This document shows, piece by piece, positions 8,961-19,244 of a stretch of 21,477 bases of DNA; within the stretch, counting starts at the first letter, position 1, and each line of letters begins with the position of its first letter. The position numbers were made by a program, and so were the translations under genes. Under the pieces are notes generated by a model that worked only from the letters and a program-made list of their open reading frames with translations, had not been told where the DNA came from and ran no database searches. Source of the stretch: Larix sibirica (taxonomy: Eukaryota > Streptophyta > Pinopsida > Pinales > Pinaceae); contig NWUY0300004094.1 of NCBI GenBank assembly GCA_004151065.3, positions 27,612 to 49,088 on the forward strand, given 5' to 3'.

Positions 8961-9727
8961 GAAACTTGATTAAAGGTGCTTGTACTTGTATGCAACACGT
9001 CCATTCTTGTACAACACATGTATGTTCTTTGCTTGCCCACCTACTAAATGTCGTCCATACTATCAGTGGAACCCTTCATCACATCCTCGACCCTTCAAGG
9101 ATTAGTTAGTGCTTCACTCAAGAATTCAATCTGCAATCAATAATCGGACTTTCAAATTCTTAGTTGTTTGCCTGTACCCTTAAAGCATTTCCACGTCCAA
9201 CTTGGTTTATTGTTTATTCCTAGATTTGTTTTCTAAGGTAAATCTCATGGGATCCATATCTCTTCCCTAGAATATTTGGATGGAAGACAACTCAATTACT
9301 AATGACAATACAGGTTAGTAGCCTCAAGGGATTCGATCGGATTTGAGAGGTTCAATTGATTGAGCTAACCTTTGGGGCTTAAATGTTAGGAACACTTTGT
9401 CCCAACTTCAAGCACTTAAGCAAGTGTGAGATTGCTAGTACCTTTTAGCCCCATATAATCATGGGGTCTACCTTGTATTATTGTATCCAACACCCCTGTG
9501 TGTAGGATTGGCGAATTTTGGATTCAGATTTGCTAGGATATTGTTATCACATCCATGTTAGCTGGAGCTACCATGTTGAGATTGTGTGGTCAGGGACCAT
9601 ACTACATTTTTTTTTTCTAGATCAGAGATCGGATGCCTTCAAAGGGGGCATTCATTGTATTCAGATAGCCCCGAGCAGAGATATCAGAGGGGATAGATTG
9701 TTTTGTATTGGTCCAGAGCTACTACAG
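8961..9727. other. Non-coding stretch ending at an N
   Basis: No gene or domain was recognised. The first 579 bp (to 9539) belong to the large duplicated block. The last 188 bp (9540-9727) are unique in the window and end at the N at 9728. A short open frame (9518-9727) crosses the end of the duplicated block and is probably chance. Confidence 0.5.
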
Positions 9728-9728
9728 A
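9728..9728. other. Ambiguous base N at a homology breakpoint
   Basis: The N separates the unique tail of the first duplicated unit from the start of the third hAT fragment. hAT homology starts abruptly at 9729, aligning with 4479 of the second copy. Confidence 0.8.
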
Positions 9729-10148
9729 NCTCATAGGGAAGCAAGGGAAATAATCAAATTCATCACCAACCACTACCTATCTCAAGCAATATTTCGACAA
9801 TACTCCAAATTGGAATTGTTGAAACTTTGAAAGTCGTTGAGACAAGATATGCCTCCAACTTCATAATGTTGCGTCACCTTGTTAAGGTTAAGCAACCATT
9901 AGTTTCTATGGTGGTGAGCCAACTTTGGGTCGAGTGGAGAAAGGCAGATTCAGAGCGCGGAACCACGGTCCATAGATTGTGCCTTGATGAGGAGTGGTGG
10001 AGCAAGATAGATATCTTGCTCAAGTTCATAGGCTCTGCATTTGAGCTTCTCTAAATTGCCGACACCGGCCAATCTTTCTTGGGAGAGGTATATGATGGCA
10101 TGGATACCATGGTTGAGAAAACTGATATGCCTCCTTTGCTGTCCAAGT
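9729..10148 (+). pseudogene. hAT transposase fragment, copy 3
   Basis: This is homologous to 3007-3352 and 4479-4889. It covers the end of the DUF659 core: LSQAIFRQYSKLELL, then KVVETRYASNF, then DEEWWSKIDILLKF. An extra 8 bases (CTTTGAAA, 9825-9832) relative to the other two copies shift the frame. A TAA follows FELL at 10052-10054, as in the first copy. Bases 9973-10072 are identical to 3253-3352. From 10074 the sequence is instead identical to the second copy. This copy therefore looks like a mosaic of the other two. Confidence 0.88.
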
Positions 10149-11473
10149 AATAACTGAAATGCACCTTTCATTGTCAGTTGTGCCTCTTATTGAATTTGGT
10201 AATATATTGGACACTGCTACAGGAATTTTTATGGTGGCCAAAAATCATATCTTTTAGATCTGGAAACCTCACCTTTCAGCGGGGAAATCTGCTACAGGTG
10301 TCACTTTTGAGAGATAATATCAAACTGATGAGCAGTTTGCCCACACTCAACAGCGTTTGTCCATATGTTTAGAAAGAAAGTATAGAGGACTTCATGTCAG
10401 GTGGAAATTGTTTCTTAAACAAGAATAGGCTACAGGGCCAGAATTAATGCCCTCATCATGAAACTCCAACAAGCTACAATCTGGCAATGGACAACATAGA
10501 AATGAATAACTTCCCCTTCTTTAGTCACGAGATGAGGATAGACATAGCTCAAGGATAAATGATTAAAGATGCATGCTCTGTTTTACTCCAAGCTGGAAAC
10601 AACCACCAGCAATTGTCTTGATGGTCGCCTGGGATCACAGAAAGTTGACAATTTCCTGTTTTTTTAATCTCTTTTCCAAGACTTAGTACAGTCCTCGTAA
10701 TAAAAATACACCTCCTGCTCCAATATGTCCAACGTATTAACTCAAGAAGGCACACTGAAATTGGTATCAATACTTATCCAACTTTAAAATTGACACAGTT
10801 CAGCTGCAGGTTTTATCATGTACAGGTTGGGCCTAATATATGCTGGGATAGGTCGCCCCGCTTCAAGCAATGCTGGAAAAGCTTCTTCCAAATCGATTCT
10901 GGAAGTGATCTAACTGGAAGCCAAGCAGTGTATCCTATTCTACGTGGAACATATGCTTTTAAATAATATCTGAAAAGACCAGATGGATTACTGACCCCAG
11001 AACTTTGCCCCACTTCCCGCTGGCAATTTAGGTACTTTCAAAGTCTGAAATTCTTAGCCCTTTTTCTGGGCACAGTCTTCCTGGCAAGAAGATGAACAAG
11101 TCTTTAGCAACCATTTTTCTGACCCACAACTATGTTGGGGTTGTATCCCTGGAGTTAGATTTTGTGTTAACAGGCCCCAAAAGGACTGTTCCAACAATAA
11201 TTTATCCTGTTCTGTAGCTTGAGTATTGTCAACTTGACCCCATACAAGAAGACTCCATCTGGTTGGAAATGTTGCAAAGCAGCACGAATAAACTTCTCAC
11301 GGTTGGGAATTGTCATCTTTTGCTCTCCCAGACAGTAGAGAGGGCTTCATTCCAAAAGAAGATGAAGAGCTTAGCTATTATACCTGTTCTCCATCTCAAA
11401 ACCCTCCAAAGTAGGCATTCAACGATTGGGTGAGTGAACCATACCATCCGTATAGGACTTCACTGGTGGGTGG

Positions 11474-12472
11474 TGTTACTTTTCTTTAAAACTCAGCAAA
11501 CTAATTTACTGTTTTTAATAGATTTTTATACCTAGATCTGGAACAAAAACAGATTTCAAATGTGATCTATAAACATAAATATAGAGTTAATTAACTTGCA
11601 ATGCACAGCGGAAGTAATGTAGAATCCAGTCACATAAAGAAATAGACACCAGAGATACCCTGGAAACCCAAACTTGGGAAAACCACCAAACGAGAATTAT
11701 ATTATAGTTCAGCTCTGTAAATCCAGAAGGAATAACATGTATACATACGGATCTGGGCATATAACACCCACAGAAAGATGGGTGTTGGAATCTGTCTGCT
11801 GGAAATGAAGACAGCAGCACCTTTGAGCTTGTGTTTGGCTCCGAGAGGGTACAAAATGTCTCCCTCTTCCTCTGGGCACAAATACGACCTCCAAACTTGG
11901 CCCTACCTCTCCTGCATCACCCTCATGGACGTCCTGCAAATCAGATCTGAAATTGATCCTGTCAGATCTGCTGGGAAATGAAGTCAGATGACCTTCCTAT
12001 CTCCCTCTCTCTGCTACTGTGTGCTGTCCAGCAGAAATGATCTTACACTTGTACTTCCTTGATCTACACTGAATAATCCTCTAGGTGTCAAATTGATCTC
12101 ACATAAGTGAATGTCCGATCAAGCTATCTCCTTCTCCTTTAAAATCTCCAGCAATATGATTGAAGGGTTGAGAATAAATCCCTATCCTTCCAAATCAATG
12201 GCCACAATTTAATCTTAATTTCACTTGAGCTTATCCACAGCTCATCTAGACACTTCTAGAAGAGTAGTAACTAATACTGATTAATACATGACATTTCCTG
12301 AGTTAGACTTGGGAAATATTTAATTGTTCACTAATCAGTTTAATAATCTCATTTTCCTAAGTTAGACTTAGGAAAAATTTACATGACCTGGAGAATTAAT
12401 GCTTTTAGTGTTCCTTGCTTGCATGACGCCTCGCCTAAGCAAGAACACCTGTCTGAGCTACTATTTCTAACA
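11474..12472 (-). mobile_element. Solo LTR, 999 bp (copy in repeat 2)
   Basis: Same sequence as 6215-7213, with TGTTA...TAACA ends and GGTGG/GTTGG flanks. The flanks are also identical between the copies, so this is part of the block duplication and not a second insertion. Confidence 0.6.
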
Positions 12473-12549
12473 GTTGGTGCTCGTATCGCGTGCTGACTTG
12501 TTCACACAAGTGAGAGAGGAAAGCTCTTCTGCTTGTTAGACTAAACCTG

Positions 12550-14219
12550 CTATCTATGTTCAAACTCTATACTGCTGGATGCAGAACAAATCAAACCACC
12601 CTTGGCCACAATGTCAACGGGTCGATGCAACCAAGATTGCACCACCACCAAAGTAGAATTGCCAACTCTACTCTGCATAGCAAGGCCACCAAAACCCTGC
12701 TTTGAAATTGGACATGAACCGCCAACTAATGAGCCAATCACTCCCACACCTGGATGACTTGAAGTAGAACTAGCCAGTCCCACACTTGTAGCCACGCATT
12801 ACCAACCACTGCCAAACCACCTAATGGAGAACCACTCACTCTCCCCTTAGCAAACATAGAAAAGGTGCCACCAATGACCCCCTTAGCTGAGGCTACACAA
12901 GTGCCACATGTTGCTGTTCCTTGAGAAGGGTCCCCACTAACTCCTATACTAGCAACCTCCGTTGGCTTGGCCTTGCGAAGAGGGAAATGCCAATTAAAAT
13001 GATCTTGTGCTTGATAAGCAAAGTAGGTATTTGGCGGATTGGGATACTAAACCTTTTGTCAGTTGACCCCATTAATGGTGCAAACTAAAATGAAGGGGGG
13101 AGGTTCGACGTAAAATTCACCACCACACAAACCCTTGGGTTTGGTTTAAAAGAGTTATGTTGGGCATCATGAATAAGATTTTCACCAAAATTTGTGGGCA
13201 AGGCTTGTACTTCCATCCATAGTGGATAATTAGCTTGCCCTCAGTCCCTGGGATTAAAATTTGCTCTCCATGACTGAACATAGCCTATTGAACCAACAAT
13301 GTTCCATGTTCCAACTTGTGACACATGTTGTGCTATAACATTTGAATTGAATTAAAGGAAAACATACTTTCACCTGGGACCCTAGTAACAATTTAAAGAA
13401 ATTCCCATGTCCTCCCAATTTACCACAGACCTATGACTGAGGGCCTCCTCATTTGGCATTTAGTGCATAAAGAAAAAGATAACCCACGATGTCACTAAAG
13501 GCATGCACTTGTCAAAATACTCCTTGTTTTTTGCAAGGAAAGAGTTGCACTTGTCAGTGACCAAAGGGGATACATCTTTCTTCATTGAAGGCTGAGGGAA
13601 CCCTTGTATCCTCAACTTGAGTCTCCACTATATTCAACATTGTCATCACATTAGGATCTGAATCATGACCCTCCGTCACAAAATCCTCACGTACAATCAC
13701 AAAGGCAAAATCCCTAGATGAAATGACGTTACCTAGTCCATTGTCAAAATGAGACACATGCTTAAGGCACAAAGCTTTTGCAACTAGCTTTGTATTGATC
13801 ACCACATTCGTGTCCAAGCTCGCAGGCTTCTTTTCCATATCGACTACAATACCCATTTTGAAACATGGCCACTCCTTTGTGGGTTTCTTCGAAGGGGCAC
13901 TCTTTTAGCCAACAAACTTAGCATTCAAAGACCATACTGTAGCTTCAACAAAGCCATCATCGTCAACAATGTTAAGGGTAATATACTCTGGTAGAGAGTG
14001 ATCGCTTGGATGGATTCTCCTTTGATACACATTATGAATTGTAGGAGCTCGCCCATGTTCATTTAGTAAACTCGATACAATCCCTTATGCACCACTTGTA
14101 TGGTTGGTTGTATAACCTTTGCCTCCTTGTATGGCCACATCAGAAAAACCTTTGCTCAACACATGTACAATCAAGGGAAAAAACCTTGGTCCCTCTATAC
14201 AATTAAAATTTGTATTCCT
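12550..14219 (-). pseudogene. Degenerate DUF4283/zinc-knuckle retroelement ORF (repeat 2)
   Basis: Same as 7291-8960, with the same stops, the same six-G run (13095-13100) and the same knuckle with three lost Cys (13025-12984). The longest open part is 13856-13554. Its single difference from copy 1 (12963) falls at a third codon position of a Pro codon and is silent. Confidence 0.58.
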
Positions 14220-14798
14220 GAAACTTGATTAAAGGTGCTTGTACTTGTATGCAACACGTCCATTCTTGTACAACACATGTATGTTCTTTGCTTGCCCACC
14301 TACTAAATGTCGTCCATACTATCAGTGGAACCCTTCATCACATCCTCGACCCTTCAAGGATTAGTTAGTGCTTCACTCAAGAATTCAATCTGCAATCAAT
14401 AATCGGACTTTCAAATTCTTAGTTGTTTGCCTGTACCCTTAAAGCATTTCCACGTCCAACTTGGTTTATTGTTTATTCCTAGATTTGTTTTCTAAGGTAA
14501 ATCTCATGGGATCCATATCTCTTCCCTAGAATATTTGGATGGAAGACAACTCAATTACTAATGACAATACAGGTTAGTAGCCTCAAGGGATTCGATCGGA
14601 TTTGAGAGGTTCAATTGATTGAGCTAACCTTTGGGGCTTAAATGTTAGGAACACTTTGTCCCAACTTCAAGCACTTAAGCAAGTGTGAGATTGCTAGTAC
14701 CTTTTAGCCCCATATAATCATGGGGTCTACCTTGTATTATTGTATCCAACACCCCTGTGTGTAGGATTGGCGAATTTTGGATTCAGATTTGCTAGGAT

Positions 14799-14799
14799 N
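14799..14799. other. Ambiguous base N at the end of the duplicated block
   Basis: It aligns with A9540, the base right after the last position shared by the two block copies. Sequence beyond it shares nothing with 9541 onward. Confidence 0.85.
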
Positions 14800-17134
14800 T
14801 GCTTGTTATTCTTTCAGTTAAAGATCCTAGATAATATTGAATTAAAGTGCAAACTCTAACATTCTAACCCTAGATGGTGCTCCTTTTTTCTCAAATCTGC
14901 CATCGATAAATCTTTTATTTTGGGTTTTGGCTACATGGTAAATTTTTGTTAAGGCCTGAGAGGATCATTGAACCCCCAACACTCTCAACCCTTGTTGTTA
15001 CAAGCACATTAAAACCTTCATAAGCATGATTCGGCCTCCTCTTTGATTTCGAATCTGCAATTTATTTCAGGGTTTCATTCTTTTTGCACAGAAAATCTTT
15101 TGCTAGCCCTTGTAGATGTCATTGGAGGTGTAGCGTTCCATAGATAACTACTCTTGTGAGCATATTCAAGCAGATTGTAGGTAGATCCAAACCTACTTGG
15201 CCTTCTCTTAAGAAGTATCATCATTATCAAACTATCCTTATTGGGAAAACTTGGAAGCTTCATCCTCCATCTTATTGTTCTCATCCTTTGCATGAAAACC
15301 GGTCTAATACTAGTATCATTTATCTCAAGTCGTTGGAAGTGTACACTCTGTTTTAAACACCTTTGAAAAGAGCATATTTAAAGACCAAATTCGGATTCAT
15401 TTGAAATGGTTTGAGTATGATATCTCTAAAAAAAAGCTCTCTTTGTTCTGTGCATTTGAATGAGACTAGTCCTAACCTCATTTGCAAACAGGCTTATGCC
15501 CTTGTCTATTTCACTGCAGACTTAATAAAACGAGAAAATCCTCTCTTATTTGTAGGCAAATACTCGTATTTCAAATCTGGTTATGATAAAGGATTTACAA
15601 GTTGAACCCTTTTGGAGTTTGATCCTTATGCACAAAGTTCTTGTTTGCAAATACTGGTGGTTTTGTTCATTATATGGTTGATAAGATTTAGTTCCCTTTA
15701 TAACTGTTCTGAGCATCCAAAAGGGATTATCCCTAGTACTCTGCATAAACAGATCTGTATCACTCTTTGTTGCATTGCAAATTCTGTTTCAGACACTGTT
15801 TTAGTAGCTTAGATTGGCACTCTAACCAAACTCAGAATTCATAGTGTCATTCAGTTGAAGTAAAAAAAGTAATCTCAGCATTCCTTGAAAATCCTAGCTT
15901 GCCAAGATTTGGTTCTTTGTTTACTCCCACAGAAACAAAGCCATCCTATAAGCATATGTTGAGAAAGAGAATAAAATGGCAATTTAAGTTGGTATTATGA
16001 GCTCAAGTTTTTGAAGTGACACATACACTCTGTTTTGTGGAAGCAATTTTCTGTTTGCATTTTGAGAGAGTGGTCCCAATACCTTCAACCCATATGGCTA
16101 TCTTGTTACCCATCCTTATGCAGATCTGAAAGAATGGTTTCGATGTAATCATAAGCATAGGATATAGAGTCAACAAATCTATAGTTTAATCTCTAATTTC
16201 AATACATGACTGTCATTAAAGTCTGCTCTGTTTGTACAATGAAGAGAGAGTAACCATCACAGGTCCATACTGCCTCTGTCTCTATACCTGTAGCAGCAGT
16301 TTGAAAACTATATTGTGACCTCGGCCTATTGTAGAATTAGTACTATGTTTTAGCCTTAAGCATACTCCATCATTGTGCAAAATTTGGTCAACATATGCTA
16401 AATCACTAATGTATAGATACACATTATTAGACTCAATCAACTAAATATAAGACTTTCACTTTATTCCTAAAGAGAATTACAAAATAGAATCAACTTGAAC
16501 TACTTACAGCACATTCATATTGAACCTGTGCAGAAGTTCCTATCCAAGCTACATTCTTCAACATCAATCACCCTTAAATAATTTTCTTGTTATTTTATAG
16601 ATTTAGAATTTATTGCTGCAATATCTCATATAGAAACCAGATTTATACCAAGTCCTAGATGCCTTTTCATTCCTTATAATTTGTTGGGATTAGTTTGCTC
16701 AAGGAATCCCTCCTTGTGCAGGAGGCCAGCCAGCCTAAAGTGAGGGGAAGAGTTGTTGTGGTGATAGCCGGCATGTACTATATGGTTGGGACTTTTTACA
16801 CTTTGAGTGCAGGTTCAGGAGGTAATAGGACCAAAATTGATGAGCAGGAAAATTCAACTTGATGAATGGATTGGAGGGGACCCATGACCACTCTTGCATC
16901 TTCTTATTGAGAGTAGGGTAAAACTCTAAACCTCATTAAAATTTCATTGTTCAGGATTCAAACATTGGGTCTCACACCATTTATTTCCACAAATATTTCA
17001 AGGGAAAATTTTAATGGAGGAACCATGCAAGTTCAAAAGGTGACTTAGTCAAAATTGATCACTTGCCCACTTTAATGTATTTTATTTGAGACATGGTCAA
17101 ACTTGATTGCTCTTCCATGGTTTTCATATCTATA
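14800..17134. other. Non-coding AT-rich DNA downstream of (or within) STR9
   Basis: No open frame above about 70 residues and no recognisable domain appears on either strand. If STR9 has a further 3' exon, as expected, it should lie on the minus strand somewhere left of 17804. I searched this stretch for the family's C-terminal FFPDQAEKLF-like coding sequence and did not find it. Confidence 0.5.
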
Positions 17135-17158
17135 ATATATATATATATATATATATAT
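17135..17158. repeat. (AT)12 microsatellite
   Basis: Twelve uninterrupted AT dinucleotides, preceded by an imperfect TATCTATA. The tract is probably polymorphic in length. Confidence 0.95.
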
Positions 17159-17803
17159 GAGTGTAGAGATGTGTACAGTTCCGGAAATCTCATTTAATAG
17201 TTGCATACTTGATATCTTATATCCTCTTGTGTGTTATCATTTGCATTGTTGGTACTATGCTGATATCAATTTCTCACCCCCTTACTTTAGGGGAATTGAG
17301 GAGATTCCAGTAAGAGTAGGCATTGCTCTTAAGGGTTAACCTCAATGCATTTTGTTGCAATGTTGTCCCTCCCTGTGGAGGCTTAGGTTCATTTGTTAGC
17401 CATTTTAGCTTATGTAGAACGGGACTTCCTGGTACTCCTATTGTCCAGATGGTGTAATCACTTTGAATCATGATGTACTTATTTTTTTCTAAAGTCATAT
17501 ATGAAGCCTTTTCAAAAGAAAAAGGATGCAAGTTATCAAATTCAAGGTTATATTGTTTTTTCCTTACCTGGGTTCAAGTGTGCTTGCATGTGAGAAAAAC
17601 AATGCTGCTGCTATCTCTGACAGTCACTACTAAGAACATTCCCAGAGTTTGTAAGGGTTCAGAAACACATACAAGAGGGATGTTCACAAATGTCACTCTT
17701 TGGAATAAAGCCAGAAGAATTTTCCATGTTTATCAGTTTGATGAGATTTATATAACACCTTTGCTGCCAGACTAAATGGGTATTTTGACTGCAAGATTCT
17801 CAC
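17159..17803. other. Non-coding stretch with one exon-like minus-strand frame
   Basis: The minus frame 17531-17274 (85 residues; includes TIWTIGVPGSPVLHKLKW) ends beside a GTAAGG donor-like site and is moderately exon-like. However, it does not resemble the STR9 C-terminus or any family I recognise. The rest shows nothing supportable. Confidence 0.4.
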
Positions 17804-18117
17804 CTATAAGAAATGTGCCTAGAACAGCGGAGATCTTCCCTTGGATTGTGACCAGACCTGCTTTGCCTGCATCTTGTAATTCCTTTGGTCCATTTGCCTC
17901 AAATGTCCCTGTAACAAAAAACGGTGGCACCAGTATAACTGTTAACATACTTCTCCAGCTTTTAATTATTTAATCTAAAGATACAGCCTATCACCTCTTC
18001 TTGGATTATTCAAAAAAATTATATTCCCAACCTGGTTCCACTGATTGAAGACCAGAGGTAATAGAGGACAGATTTTGATATCCAGCTTCTTCTAACCTCT
18101 TAGCTGCAAGGCTAGAC
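17804..18117 (-). CDS. STR9: Rhodanese-like domain-containing protein 9, chloroplastic: two internal exons
   Basis: Two exons with clean splice sites are visible on the minus strand. Exon a (18117-18032, 86 nt) follows TTTTCTAG and encodes SSLAAKRLEEAGYQNL then SSITSGLQSVEP. A 123-bp intron (18031-17909, GTTGGG...TTACAG) follows. Exon b (17908-17804, 105 nt) encodes TFEANGPKELQDAGKAG then LVTIQGKISAVLGTFLI and ends at a GTGAGA donor. Phases join in frame (a Gly codon spans the junction). The product matches the C-terminal half of plant STR9: the rhodanese helix and strand just after the active-site loop, then the conserved linker and the start of the membrane-anchor segment. In relatives the catalytic Cys lies in a CxxGLR loop directly before exon a, so that exon is upstream, probably beyond the window. 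The final exon was not found. There are no stops or frameshifts, so this is likely a live gene. STR9 is a plastid-targeted single-rhodanese protein of about 230 residues; its reaction is not settled. Confidence 0.9.
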
Positions 18118-19244
18118 CTAGAAAATACGTTAGATAGACATATTAGAAGCCAAAAATCAGGAAATCTTCATAAATAACCGAGACAATGGCAAATCTTCTT
18201 CATAATTAGCATATCTTTTAGTGAGAAAAACAAGTTGCCACCCCTCTTTACCGTCATCTGAAATGAGTCAATATGTGCATTCCTGCATTCTATAAAGAAA
18301 TGAGTTCTATTTATTTTAGAGTCTGTTCTGGATTCTATAAAGAAATGAATTTCAGACACAGGAGAACAAGAATTGCTGTTGGTTCCTAACTGGAGAGACA
18401 TTCTCAAGAATGGACTATAGAGAAAGGGAAGGCGCAAATTTTCTCATTGGATTATGTAAAAACCACATCAAGATTAACACATAATAAATTGTTTGATGTC
18501 AATGACTCTTCATAGCATGTGACATCTTACTTAAGAACCAAAGCCAACTATCTCTGCCAGGAATAGAGATAAAAATTTATCTATATGTATTTCTAGACGT
18601 GTCAAGAAAGGTTATGCAAAAGGCTGTGTTCAAACTTCATAGAATAGTAGTCGTACATTCAACAGAGTATGATATGATTGTTTTCTGCAATTGCCTTATT
18701 AAAAAAAAGTGATTGAAATTTTCCATAGGGTTGTGGTTTAATGGGGAGGTCAGTGGCATCTCAAGCCACACACCAAGGTTCAAGTATATAATATCACCAT
18801 TCATGGGCCAGTTCACCTATGAAAGAAGGCCAGTTGTTGTTTCACCCTTTGTGGATATGTTCACCCTGTCAAAGCAGGATATGCATAATTCTTTCTATAA
18901 AGCATGAAGTATCATAAAAAAAGATAATGCTTTATACAGTTGCCATAGCCTAATTTAATAGAGAAATATTGTGAACAGAAATTGATCTTTATCTTTCATA
19001 TGTTTCTAAGGCTCAAAAATATATACAATATTTTAAAAATTGCATTCTTCAAAGATATACATAAAGTACAGCAATTGTAAGTTTTAAGGATTGTTACCCC
19101 TGATGTCACATGAGGATTATACATGTGATTTTCATCACCTGATTTATGATTTTTATCACAAGTATCAAGCCTGTAGCATGTAATATCCCTCTCCCTTATA
19201 GGCTGCAATGTACTAGTGTTTACTGCTATTATGCTGGCTCTCCT
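18118..19244 (-). other. Likely STR9 intron sequence
   Basis: The region directly upstream of STR9 exon a contains no recognisable coding sequence on the minus strand. It is AT-rich and includes a 17-bp direct repeat at 18287-18303 and 18332-18348. A donor matching the expected CxxGLR-coding exon was looked for between 18118 and 21477 and not found, so the intron probably exceeds 3.3 kb. Confidence 0.55.
18287..18348. repeat. 17-bp direct repeat, 45 bp apart
   Basis: ATTCTATAAAGAAATGA occurs at 18287-18303 and again at 18332-18348. The significance is unknown; it may be a small local duplication. Confidence 0.85.

Larger units (their letters stand above)
4815..9539. repeat. Large direct repeat, copy 1 (4,725 bp)
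   Basis: This block recurs in the same orientation at a constant offset of 5,259 bp (10074-14798). The only difference I noticed is A at 7704 versus T at 12963, which is silent in the minus-strand ORF there. It contains the tail of a hAT fragment, an unassigned stretch, a solo LTR and a DUF4283-type pseudogene. Identity starts inside the hAT sequence and ends one base before the position matching the N at 14799. Confidence 0.97.
10074..14798. repeat. Large direct repeat, copy 2 (4,725 bp)
   Basis: This is essentially identical to 4815-9539 (offset 5,259), with T at 12963 in place of A. It ends at the N at 14799, after which the sequence is unrelated. Its contents mirror copy 1: hAT tail, unassigned stretch (10150-11473), solo LTR, DUF4283-type pseudogene, and a non-coding stretch (14220-14798). 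Confidence 0.97.

Noticed and set aside
9518-9736. 72-residue frame crossing the N at 9728
   Set aside because: It spans the end of a repeat block and an assembly ambiguity and shows no domain; it is a chance frame.
18168-18437. 89-residue minus frame upstream of STR9 exon a as the preceding STR9 exon
   Set aside because: It lacks the CxxGLR active-site loop and rhodanese-like sequence, has no donor at the right place and contains the 17-bp direct repeat.
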